Positions 7,782 to 15,261 of a stretch of 64,000 nt of DNA are shown in pieces. The position numbers and the translations under genes were made by a program. The DNA is from Streptomyces paradoxus (GTDB lineage: Bacteria; Actinomycetota; Actinomycetes; Streptomycetales; Streptomycetaceae), in the NCBI RefSeq assembly GCF_014202475.1, contig NZ_JACHGV010000001.1, positions 924,186 to 988,185 of the forward strand, given 5' to 3'. The notes below the pieces were generated by a model. That model did not search any database. It was not told where the DNA came from and saw only the letters and a list, made by a program, of their open reading frames with translations. Numbering within the stretch: position 1 is the stretch's first letter; each line of letters begins with the position of its first letter.

Positions 7782-9464
7782 TCAGCCGACCTGCACACCG
7801 GACCCGTCCAACCGAACCCGCACCTCGCGACCCGTACTCCAGCGGACCGCCAGCGCCCCGTCCCCGGAAGCGGTTACGGCGACCGTTTCCGGCAACGGGA
7901 CGGGATCCGCCTCGGCGGTGAGCCGGGCCAGGGCGACGAACAGGGTGGAGTCCCCCTCGGTGACGCCGGTGAGGTCGTCGTCGAGGCCGACGGCGGGCAG
8001 CAGTTCCGCCCGGAGGCCGTCCGGCGCGCTCCAGCCGGTCACGCGCACCGCCGTCCCCGGCGCCGCCCCCGCGACCAGATGCGCGCGCACCTCAACCGTC
8101 CCGTGCGCCAGCACCACACTCGTCACCCGGGCTCCCCCGCCCGCCGTGTGCCGGGACGCCGCCCAGCCCTCGCCCGTGCCGAGCGGTTCGATGCCGGTGC
8201 GGCTCGGGTCGCCGGCCACGAGAACGCTGTTGTCGTACGTCCCGGCCGGTGTGGTCACGGTGGAGTACGCCAACCGCGTGTAGTACGGGTCGTAGCGGAC
8301 GTCCTCGCTGCCGTGGTTGTGGAGGCGGACCACGCCGTCGGAACGGGTGGACTGGAGCAGCCAGTTGGGCGGGCCGACCGGGGTGACGAAGTCCGCCCGT
8401 TCGGCGGGGGCGGGCCGCTCCGGTGCCGTCCAGACCTCGTGGTCCGGGGGCAGGAGCAGGCCGAGGAAGCCCTTGCTCGCCCAGTACGGGGAGGCCGGGC
8501 CCGAGTAGCCCTGCAGGACGGACGCGTCGGGGCCGTGCCAGCCGAGGGAGAGCAGCCCCCGGTCGTCCACGGCGCCCCGGTCGAGGAAGTACTTCAGCGC
8601 GCCCGAGGCCAGCCGCCTGGTCTCGCCGGGGGGCAGGGGCGTACGGCCGGTCAGCGCGCCCAGCCACAGCGGGGCCGTGGTGGCGAAGCGGTACGTCAGG
8701 GAGCGGCCCTGGTGCATGGGGGCGCCGTCGCCGCCGAACAGCCGGGCGTAGTCGCCCAGGTGCCGGGAGAGCCGGTCGCCGTACAGAGCCAGCAGTCGCT
8801 CGTCCTGCTCCAGCCAGGCGTGCAGCACCGGGTAGAGGTGCATCGCCCAGCCGTTGTAGTAGTCGTACTTGCGGCCGTCGCCGTCGGTGTACCAGCCGTC
8901 GCCGACGTACCACTGCTCGATGCGTTCCAGGCCGCGGTCGATCGCCGCGCGGGAGGCGTCCGGCTCGTAACCGATTTCGGCGAGGAAGCCGCCCACGGTG
9001 ACCGGGAACAGCTCCCAGTTGCAGGGCCAGGGCTCGGCCGCGAGGGCATCGCCCAGCCACGCGGCCGTCCGCTGGCGTACGCCCTCGTCCAAGCGGTCCC
9101 AGAGCAGGTCCCGCGTGAGGCGCAGGGCGAGGGCGATGGACGCTGCCTCCACCAGGGGCTGGCTGCGGTCCTCGATGCGGGGCCAGACGCCCGAGACGCC
9201 GGCGGCGAGGCCGGCCGCGTAGCGCTCCAGGGCCTTCTCGTCGCGGCGGAAGGCGGCGAGCAGCAGGGTGCGGGCGTAGCCCTCCAGGCCGTCGGAGAGA
9301 CGGCCCGACCAGCTGGCCCGGTCACCGGGCAGGTGGTAGAGCGCGCGGTCCTCGGTCGCGTACGGCTCGACTGCGGCGAGCAGGGAGTCGGCCGCCGCCT
9401 CCCAGTGGGCGCGGGTGTAGCCGGTGAACGGCGAGGTCGTGCGGTCGGCGGGAGGCAGCTGCAT
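7782..9464 (-). CDS. DUF2264 family protein, likely polysaccharide-acting hydrolase
   Basis: This 560-residue protein belongs to the DUF2264 family. Residues 1-340 form an alpha/alpha toroid with PWPCNWELFPVTV, WYTDGDGRKYDYYNGWAMHLY and FGGDGAPMHQGRSLTYRFA. The remainder is a beta domain with NWLLQSTRSDGVVRLHNHGS. From memory, this domain corresponds to a CAZy family (GH154) with beta-glucuronidase activity on arabinogalactan, which fits the adjacent exo-galactanase; the assignment needs checking. No signal peptide is visible from ATG 9464, so it probably acts on imported oligosaccharides. It follows the secreted acetylesterase gene on the same strand by 79 bases. Confidence 0.75.
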   Translation of the reverse strand: MQLPPADRTTSPFTGYTRAHWEAAADSLLAAVEPYATEDRALYHLPGDRASWSGRLSDGLEGYARTLLLAAFRRDEKALERYAAGLAAGVSGVWPRIEDRSQPLVEAASIALALRLTRDLLWDRLDEGVRQRTAAWLGDALAAEPWPCNWELFPVTVGGFLAEIGYEPDASRAAIDRGLERIEQWYVGDGWYTDGDGRKYDYYNGWAMHLYPVLHAWLEQDERLLALYGDRLSRHLGDYARLFGGDGAPMHQGRSLTYRFATTAPLWLGALTGRTPLPPGETRRLASGALKYFLDRGAVDDRGLLSLGWHGPDASVLQGYSGPASPYWASKGFLGLLLPPDHEVWTAPERPAPAERADFVTPVGPPNWLLQSTRSDGVVRLHNHGSEDVRYDPYYTRLAYSTVTTPAGTYDNSVLVAGDPSRTGIEPLGTGEGWAASRHTAGGGARVTSVVLAHGTVEVRAHLVAGAAPGTAVRVTGWSAPDGLRAELLPAVGLDDDLTGVTEGDSTLFVALARLTAEADPVPLPETVAVTASGDGALAVRWSTGREVRVRLDGSGVQVG

Positions 9465-9543
9465 CGGATGTCTTTCGTGCTCGGGCCGGTGGATACCGAT
9501 CGGACCTGGAGCGCCCCGGTTCCGGTCGGGGCGCCCCAGGGGT

Positions 9544-10626
9544 TCATCCCACCCGCACCATGCCCTTCGGCACCAGATGCCGGGTGACGAGTTCGTCGCG
9601 GACCAGGGCCGCGTAGACCGTCGCACCGCGCACGGAGGTGTGCGTGTTGTCCCGGGCCTCGTTGGTGAGGTACAGCGCCTTGGAGCCTTCCACGCCGAGG
9701 GACTCCACCAGCGCCTTGGTCTCGGCGGTGAGGTCGATCAGCGGAACGCCGTGCGCCGCGGCGACCGAGCGGATGACGGCCGGGTGGTCGACACCGAGGC
9801 CGTTGACCAGGAGCGCGGTTCCGTTGTTCAGGGTGCCGTCGGGGCTGAACCAGCGCCGCACGATGGGAGTGACAAGGACCGGCTGTCCGCCCCGCTCCCG
9901 GACGCCCGCGACCAGGGTCTCCAGGTTGGCCCGGTAGGTGGCCTCGTCCGTGGTCTTGTCGTTGTGCGCGAGCTGGACGAGGACCAGATCGCCGGGGCGG
10001 ATCAGGGGCCGTACGGTGGCCCACAGCCGCGGGTTCCCCAGATACGAGACCGTACTCTCCCCGGAATCGGCGTAGTTGGCGACGGACACTCCCTTGCGGA
10101 GGTACTGGGGCAGCTGCTGGCCCCACCCGGAGTACGGGTCGCCGGGCTGGTCGCAGACGGTGGAGTCGCCGACCAGGAAGATCTGGCGGGCGATGGGGGT
10201 CCCCCCTGCTCGAGCGGAGCCGAGAGCTCGGGGGAGGGCCCGGGTGACGCTGATATCGGCGAGGGCCGGGGCGGAGCCGCCGATCCGCAGGTCGAGGCCG
10301 GGGGTTCCCTCGGGGCCGGTGGGCTCGCCCTCGGGGGTGCGGACGTTCACCGTGAAGCTGCGGGTGACGAGCTCACCGGCCGGTACGGCCGTCTCGGGCA
10401 GCAGGGAGCGGCGGGTCTCACCGCTGACGCTGGTGCCGGACGCGGCCTTCCCGCCGAGGGTGACCCGTACGTCGTAGGTACCCGGCGGGACGTCGAAGTG
10501 GCAGGTGCCGGCCGTGCAGTGGGCGAGGCCCCGGCCGCCGTTCCCCCCGCCCGCGTGGGCGGGTACGGACGACAGCGCGGTCCCCAGGGTCACCGCCGCC
10601 ACGACGGCGATGCTGAAACGTCTCAC
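9544..10626 (-). CDS. Secreted rhamnogalacturonan acetylesterase (SGNH/GDSL hydrolase)
   Basis: This 360-residue protein begins at GTG 10626 behind a GGAGGAG site. Residues 1-25 are a Sec signal peptide ending in PAHA. Residues 26-128 are a beta domain seen in bacterial rhamnogalacturonan acetylesterases. The SGNH catalytic domain follows: GDST (S155), NYADSGEST, LAHND, and DNTHTS with the catalytic D/H pair. It removes acetyl groups from pectin backbone galacturonate so that the neighbouring lyase can cut. Residues about 131-147 (ALPRALGSARAGGTPIAR region) are encoded by a dispersed DNA repeat that has landed in frame between the two domains; the catalytic blocks are intact. Confidence 0.85.
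   Translation of the reverse strand: MRRFSIAVVAAVTLGTALSSVPAHAGGGNGGRGLAHCTAGTCHFDVPPGTYDVRVTLGGKAASGTSVSGETRRSLLPETAVPAGELVTRSFTVNVRTPEGEPTGPEGTPGLDLRIGGSAPALADISVTRALPRALGSARAGGTPIARQIFLVGDSTVCDQPGDPYSGWGQQLPQYLRKGVSVANYADSGESTVSYLGNPRLWATVRPLIRPGDLVLVQLAHNDKTTDEATYRANLETLVAGVRERGGQPVLVTPIVRRWFSPDGTLNNGTALLVNGLGVDHPAVIRSVAAAHGVPLIDLTAETKALVESLGVEGSKALYLTNEARDNTHTSVRGATVYAALVRDELVTRHLVPKGMVRVG
10195..10236. repeat. Streptomyces dispersed GC-rich repeat, in frame inside the acetylesterase gene
   Basis: The 42-base element begins GGGGGTCCCCCCTGCTCGAG and ends GAGAGCTCGGGGGAG. Its inner part can fold through CTCGAGC/GCTC-type pairing. From memory this matches a short repeat scattered in intergenic regions of many Streptomyces chromosomes. 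Here it is inside a coding region and adds about 14 codons. I saw no second copy in the window. Confidence 0.7.
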
Positions 10627-10680
10627 TCCGGGCTCCTCCCAGCGCACGACAAGACCTGGAGGGGGACCGTACCGCTCCGG

Positions 10681-10757
10681 ACAAGCGCTTTCTAGACCCC
10701 GAGCAGCATTCACCATTTCTTCGGCCGCACACTAGTGAAAGCCCTTTCGCGAAATCG
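10681..10757. promoter_or_regulatory. LacI-type operator boxes in the acetylesterase/lyase divergent region
   Basis: Two or three short palindromes occur between the divergent starts at 10626 and 10818: AAGCGCTT at 10683-10690, inside ACAAGCGCTTTCT; GAAAGCCCTTTC at 10737-10748; and TTTCGCGAAA at 10745-10754. CG- or GC-centred palindromes like these are the usual operators of LacI-family sugar repressors. The 11-base string AAGCGCTTTCT recurs upstream of the LacI gene at 25270. Confidence 0.5.
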
Positions 10758-10817
10758 ATTCAACTGTCACTCTCGCTCCCACCGCGTTCCCCCCACCTTT
10801 CGCAGGAGGCATCCCCC

Positions 10818-12482
10818 ATGCCCGGAGCCATGAACAGACCGGTCGGCCGTCGCGCCGTCGTCCTCGCCGCCACCGCCGGTGTCGTCGGCACGGCCCTCGC
10901 CCGGCCGGCGCACGCCGCCGGTTTCGGCTACACCGACGACGGCTCGGACTATGTCGTCGACACCGGTGCCCAGCTGGTCTTCAAGGTCTCCAAGTCCACC
11001 GGCGACCTGACCTCCCTGGTCTACCGGGGCACGGAGTACCAGGGCTACGGCGGCCAGAACTCGCACATCGAGTCCGGCCTCGGCGCCTCCACCGTGAGCA
11101 TCAGGCAGTCCGGTTCCACGATCCTGATCTCCGTCAGGCACGGCACGCTGAAGCACTACTACGCGGCGCGCAGCGGTGAGAACAACGTCTACCTGTGGAC
11201 GAACAAGGCCGACGCGTCGGTCTCCGCGACCCGGTACATCGTGCGTGTGAAGAAGGGCGCGTTCCTCAACGACGAGCCCGACTCCTACACCTACGCGCCG
11301 ACCACCATCGAGGCCTCGGACGTGTTCCGGAAATCCGACGGGCAGACCCACTCCAAGCACTACTCCCGGCGGCGCGTCATGGACTACGACCACATCGGGT
11401 GGTCGGCCGGCGGCGTCGGCCTGTGGATGGTGCGCAGCAACCACGAGAAGGCCTCCGGCGGCCCCTTCTACCGCTCCCTGCTGCGCCACCAGAGCGCGGA
11501 CGGCGGCGGCCTCTACGAGATCCTCTACTACGGCCAGAACCAGACCGAGGCGCAGCGCTTCGGCCTCCAGGGGCCGTACGTCATCGCCTTCACCGACGGC
11601 GGGGCACCCTCGTCGGCACTGTTCCCGGGCACGCTGACCACGCCGTGGGCCGACTCGCTCGGCATCGCGGGCTACGTGCCGGCGAGCGGCCGGGGCAGGG
11701 TGGCGGGCGTCGGGATCTCCGGGCGGAACACGGCGTACCCGTACACGGTCGGGCTGGCCAACGCGGCGGCACAGTACTGGGGTCCGGCACGGGCCTCGGA
11801 CGGCTTCTTCTCCGTGTCCGGGGTGCTGCCGGGGACGTACACGCTGACCGTCTTCAAGGGCGAACTGGCGGTGTACAGCACGTCGGTGAGCGTGTCGGCG
11901 GGCGGCACGACGACCCTGAACACGATCGCGATACCGTCCTCCAACGACCCGTCGAACGCGGGCGCGATCTGGCGGATCGGCGACTGGAACGGCACGCCGG
12001 CCGGGTTCAAGAACGCGGACCTGATGACGTACGCGCATCCGTCCGACGCGCGGGCCGCGTCCTGGACCGGGAACGTGGTCGTCGGCAGCGGCGAGACGGC
12101 GGCCTTCCCCTGCTACCTCTGGAAGGACGTCAACAGCGGGATCCTGGTGTACTTCAAGCTGACGGCGGCCCAGGCGGCCGCCGCGCACACCCTGCGCATC
12201 GGTGTGACGACGGCGTACGCGAACGGCAGGCCCCAGGTCACCGTCAACGACACCTGGACCTCGGCGATCCCCGCCCCGCCCACCCAGCCGGACACCCGGT
12301 CGCTGACCAACGGTTCCTACCGGGGCAACAACCACACGTTCACGTACAGCGTCCCCGCGTCCGCCTGGAGGGCGGACACGAGTCAGTACAACGTGCTCAG
12401 GATCGACGTGGTGAGCGGGTCGGGGGCGAGCGGGTTCCTCAGTGCGGGGACGGCGATCGACGCGATCGACCTGCTCGCCTGA
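10818..12482 (+). CDS. Secreted rhamnogalacturonan lyase (PL4 family)
   Basis: This 554-residue protein has a twin-arginine signal (GRRAVVLAATAG, residues 10-21; cleavage after PAHA, residue 33). The catalytic beta-sandwich (about 35-290) is followed by a fibronectin-III-like domain (about 300-375, SDGFFSVSGVLPGTYTLTV) and a C-terminal carbohydrate-binding-like domain (IWRIGDWNGTPAGFKN onward). This three-domain order is that of PL4 rhamnogalacturonan lyases. It cleaves the rhamnose-galacturonate backbone of pectin RG-I outside the cell by beta-elimination. It is divergent from the acetylesterase and convergent with the GH43-CBM13 gene (24-base gap). Confidence 0.85.
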   Translation: MPGAMNRPVGRRAVVLAATAGVVGTALARPAHAAGFGYTDDGSDYVVDTGAQLVFKVSKSTGDLTSLVYRGTEYQGYGGQNSHIESGLGASTVSIRQSGSTILISVRHGTLKHYYAARSGENNVYLWTNKADASVSATRYIVRVKKGAFLNDEPDSYTYAPTTIEASDVFRKSDGQTHSKHYSRRRVMDYDHIGWSAGGVGLWMVRSNHEKASGGPFYRSLLRHQSADGGGLYEILYYGQNQTEAQRFGLQGPYVIAFTDGGAPSSALFPGTLTTPWADSLGIAGYVPASGRGRVAGVGISGRNTAYPYTVGLANAAAQYWGPARASDGFFSVSGVLPGTYTLTVFKGELAVYSTSVSVSAGGTTTLNTIAIPSSNDPSNAGAIWRIGDWNGTPAGFKNADLMTYAHPSDARAASWTGNVVVGSGETAAFPCYLWKDVNSGILVYFKLTAAQAAAAHTLRIGVTTAYANGRPQVTVNDTWTSAIPAPPTQPDTRSLTNGSYRGNNHTFTYSVPASAWRADTSQYNVLRIDVVSGSGASGFLSAGTAIDAIDLLA

Positions 12483-12506
12483 GCGCCCCTGGGGCCGTCC
12501 GGATCG

Positions 12507-13919
12507 TCATGTCCCGCGCGTCCACTGCTGGTTGGTGCCTCCGTTGCACGTGTACGTGATGAGCGCGGCGCCGTTGGCGGTGGACCCGCCGTTCACGTCG
12601 AGGCACTCGCCGCTCGCGCGGGACTTGACGTTCACGTACGAGCCGGTGGTGGTCAGCGACCACTGCTGGCTCGTGGCGGAGGAGGCGCAGTTCTCCTGCG
12701 TGACGGTGCTCGCGTTCTCCTGCACGCAGAGGCTGCTGTTGCGGACCATCAGCTGGTAGTAACCGCTTCCGACGGACTTGAACCAGTACTTCTGGTTGGC
12801 GCCGCCGTTGCAGTCGTACTGCTTGAGCTGGGCGCCCGCCCAGAGCGACTGGCTCGTCACGTCCGCGCACTTGGAGGAGTGGCGGGCGATCAGCGTGTTG
12901 TACGTGGCGCCGGTGCCGGTGACGGTCCCGGCCGCCGTGTCGATGGTGACCTCCGGCGACCAGGACATGGCCATCGTGGTCGAGCCCGAGAAGGTCAGCG
13001 GCAGCCACACGTACCGGGAGTCGTTGACGGTGCCGCCGAAGGAGTTGCCCCAGCGGTCACCCATGTACAGGTACGAGGTGCCCGAGCTGCCCTGCACGGG
13101 CAGGACGAACGCCGTCTGCGAGCCGTACGTCGTCGAGTCGCCGATGTTCTTCATCGCGGACCAGGGCCCGGCGATGTTCGTGGCCGTGGCGTACTGCTGC
13201 TGGTTGGGGTTCCAGCCCGTGGCGCCGGAGGTCAGCATGAAGTACACGCCGCCCCGCTTGAACAGGGCGGGGGCCTCGCGGTGGCCGCCGGGCCAGGGGT
13301 TGGCGACCAGGCTCGCGATGCCGGTGTAGTCGGCGGTGAGGCGGTAGATCTGGAGGTCGTAGTTCTCACGGGCGGCGGAGATCATGTAGCCGGCGCCGTC
13401 GGTGTCGGTGAAGACGGTGATGTCGCGGGACATGTGCTGGCCGAGCGGCCGGAAGCTGCCCTTCCAGGTGTAGTCGCCGTCGACGGTGTCGGAGACGGCG
13501 ACGGCCGCGCGGGCCTCGCTGTAGTCGGTGCCGTTCTCCTTGTGCATCCACATGACGAACTTGCCGGTGGAGGCGTTGTACATGACCTTCGGCCGCTCGA
13601 TGTTGGCGGTGGCGAGCTCCGGGGCGCCGGCCTCGGTGAGGACGTGGTTGCGGAACTCCCAGTTCTTCAGGTCGGTCGAGCGGTAGGCGTCGACGTACCG
13701 GAAGGTGTTGTCGGCGTTGCGGTGCTCGCCGAACCAGTAGTAGTAGGTGCCGACCTTGATGACCCCGCCGCCGTGCGCGTGGACGGGGCTGCCCGAGGTG
13801 TCGGTGAACTGGGTGCCGTTGACGATGGTCTGGGGCGCGGCCTGGGCTGGTCCGGCGGTGGCGAGGGCCGTGAACAGGCCCAGGCACAGGGCGAGGAGGG
13901 TGGCGTACGTACGTCTCAT
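12507..13919 (-). CDS. Secreted GH43 exo-beta-1,3-galactanase-type enzyme with CBM13 lectin domain
   Basis: This 470-residue protein has a Sec signal (residues 1-27, ending PAQA). A five-bladed GH43 domain (about 30-340) contains HAHGGGVIKVGTYYYWFGEH and ERPKVMYNASTGKFVMWMH, hallmarks of the exo-beta-1,3-galactanase subgroup. A ricin-type CBM13 trefoil follows (about 342-470, with QKYW, QQWSL and QQWTRG repeats). Such enzymes remove galactose from the beta-1,3 backbone of arabinogalactan. A galactanase of the same build is known from S. avermitilis. Its start is one base from the stop of the upstream GH43, so the two are one transcript. Confidence 0.85.
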   Translation of the reverse strand: MRRTYATLLALCLGLFTALATAGPAQAAPQTIVNGTQFTDTSGSPVHAHGGGVIKVGTYYYWFGEHRNADNTFRYVDAYRSTDLKNWEFRNHVLTEAGAPELATANIERPKVMYNASTGKFVMWMHKENGTDYSEARAAVAVSDTVDGDYTWKGSFRPLGQHMSRDITVFTDTDGAGYMISAARENYDLQIYRLTADYTGIASLVANPWPGGHREAPALFKRGGVYFMLTSGATGWNPNQQQYATATNIAGPWSAMKNIGDSTTYGSQTAFVLPVQGSSGTSYLYMGDRWGNSFGGTVNDSRYVWLPLTFSGSTTMAMSWSPEVTIDTAAGTVTGTGATYNTLIARHSSKCADVTSQSLWAGAQLKQYDCNGGANQKYWFKSVGSGYYQLMVRNSSLCVQENASTVTQENCASSATSQQWSLTTTGSYVNVKSRASGECLDVNGGSTANGAALITYTCNGGTNQQWTRGT

Positions 13920-13920
13920 G

Positions 13921-15042
13921 TCATTCGCTCACCTTCACGCCGTCGGCGACGGGAACGCCGAAGTCGGGGGTGCCGTCGCGCTTCCAGCCGAGCTTCTGGA
14001 CGCGGGTGTGGCGGTTGGGGTCGTTCAGGGGGTCCCCGTTGATCTCCTTGTACTGGCGGGCGTGGTAGACGAGGACGTCGGTGCGGCCGTCCTCGGCGAC
14101 GGTGAAGCAGTTGTGGCCCGGGCCGTACTGCTTGGTCGTGTCGTTGCTGGTGAAGACCGGGGTCGGCGACTTGGTCCAGCTCAGGGGGTCCAGGAGGTGG
14201 CTGTCGGCGTCGGCGGTCAGCAGGCCCACGCAGTAGTTGAAGTCGGTGGCGCTGGCCGAGTACGTCATGAAGAGGCGGCCGTTGCGCTTGAGGACGTACG
14301 GGCCCTCGTTGACCTTGAAGCCGATGCACTCCCAGTCGTACTCCGGGGTGGAGAGCCGCACCTGCGGGCCCTTCAGGGTCCACGGGTTCGCCATCTCGGA
14401 GAGGAAGATGCCGGTGTTGTTGTCCATGCCGGGCTCGTGCTGGGCCCAGGCGAGGTAGCGCTTGCCCCGGTGGGTGAAGGTGGTGGCGTCCAGGGAGAAG
14501 GTTTCCCAGGCCGTCTTGATCTGGCCCCGCTCCACCCAGGTGCCCTTGAAGGGGTTGGGGTGGGCGTTCTCCAGCACCCATATCCGGATCGCCCAGACGT
14601 CCTCGGCGGGCGCGGAGGCGAAGTAGATGTACCACTTGCCGCCGATGCGGTGCAGTTCGGGCGCCCAGATGTGGGCGCCCATGGGGCCGGCGGGGTGAGC
14701 GCGCCAGATGACGGACTCGTCCGCCGTGCCGAGTCCGCCCAGGGTGCGGGAGCGGCGCAGGATGATGCGGTCGTACTCGGGGGCGGTGGCGGTGAAGTAG
14801 TAGAAACCGTCCTTGTGCCGGTGGATGTGCGGGTCGGCGCGGTTGCGGACGAGGGGGTTCACGAAGGGGGCCGGCCTCGGGCGCCCGGCGGGTGTTACGG
14901 CAGCGGTTTCTCCCTGGGGGGCCGCCTCGGCGACGCCGGAGAGGGCGGGGACTGCGGCCAGGGCACCGGCGGCTGCGGCGCCCGTCAGCAGCCGTCTGCG
15001 GCTGGGGGGTTCGGGCAGAGCGTGGTCGCGGTCGCGGCTCAT
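13921..15042 (-). CDS. Tat-secreted GH43 alpha-L-arabinofuranosidase (exo-1,5-arabinan type)
   Basis: This 373-residue protein starts at ATG 15042 with a Tat signal (SRRRLLTG, residues 14-21). It is a single GH43 domain. The expected catalytic triad is visible: D70 in NRADPHIH, D185 in FSLDATTFT and E246 in KVNEGPYV. The HIWAPELHRIGGKWYIYF block is typical of the GH43 group that contains exo-1,5-alpha-L-arabinofuranosidases. It would trim arabinan side chains of pectin or arabinogalactan. The upstream region has a 19-base direct repeat that may be its operator. It is the first gene of a two-gene transcript with the galactanase. Confidence 0.85.
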   Translation of the reverse strand: MSRDRDHALPEPPSRRRLLTGAAAAGALAAVPALSGVAEAAPQGETAAVTPAGRPRPAPFVNPLVRNRADPHIHRHKDGFYYFTATAPEYDRIILRRSRTLGGLGTADESVIWRAHPAGPMGAHIWAPELHRIGGKWYIYFASAPAEDVWAIRIWVLENAHPNPFKGTWVERGQIKTAWETFSLDATTFTHRGKRYLAWAQHEPGMDNNTGIFLSEMANPWTLKGPQVRLSTPEYDWECIGFKVNEGPYVLKRNGRLFMTYSASATDFNYCVGLLTADADSHLLDPLSWTKSPTPVFTSNDTTKQYGPGHNCFTVAEDGRTDVLVYHARQYKEINGDPLNDPNRHTRVQKLGWKRDGTPDFGVPVADGVKVSE

Positions 15043-15104
15043 GCGGTGGGGCCTGCCTCTCACTGGGGGGACACGCGGCGTTGTCGTCCGGTGCAGTGTC
15101 TGAG

Positions 15105-15132
15105 ATTTCGAACACCATCTGTAATTACGAAC
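15105..15132. promoter_or_regulatory. Direct repeat ATTTCGAAC/ATTACGAAC with 19-bp period
   Basis: ATTTCGAAC (15105-15113) and ATTACGAAC (15124-15132) differ at one base and are two helical turns apart, in the region upstream of the arabinofuranosidase start (15042, minus strand). It is a plausible activator or repressor site for the GH43 pair. Confidence 0.4.
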
Positions 15133-15166
15133 GCTGGAAAGGTAAGGGGGTGACACGAGGAGGTCA

Positions 15167-15228
15167 ACGGGTCTGACGGGACGAACCCGTCCGGCCCGAT
15201 CCGGAAACAGCGGCCGCCGAAGTTTCCG
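15167..15228. promoter_or_regulatory. Inverted repeats upstream of the beta-helix protein gene
   Basis: CGGAAAC (15202-15208) and GTTTCCG (15222-15228) are perfect 7-bp arms around a GC-rich core. A second smaller pair, ACGGGT (15167-15172) and ACCCGT (15185-15190), lies just before. They lie 34 bases before the GTG start at 15262 and could be a hairpin or operator. Apart from these and the direct repeat, nothing else is evident in the 219-base gap. Confidence 0.35.
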
Positions 15229-15261
15229 TTATCGGCGGGGACATGGCCCGTCTCCGGTCAT

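Noticed and set aside
5580..9587. A 1335-codon open frame on the plus strand
   Set aside because: It runs antisense to four real genes and is the GC-frame shadow expected in this DNA; the translation is low-complexity Arg/Gly/Ala.
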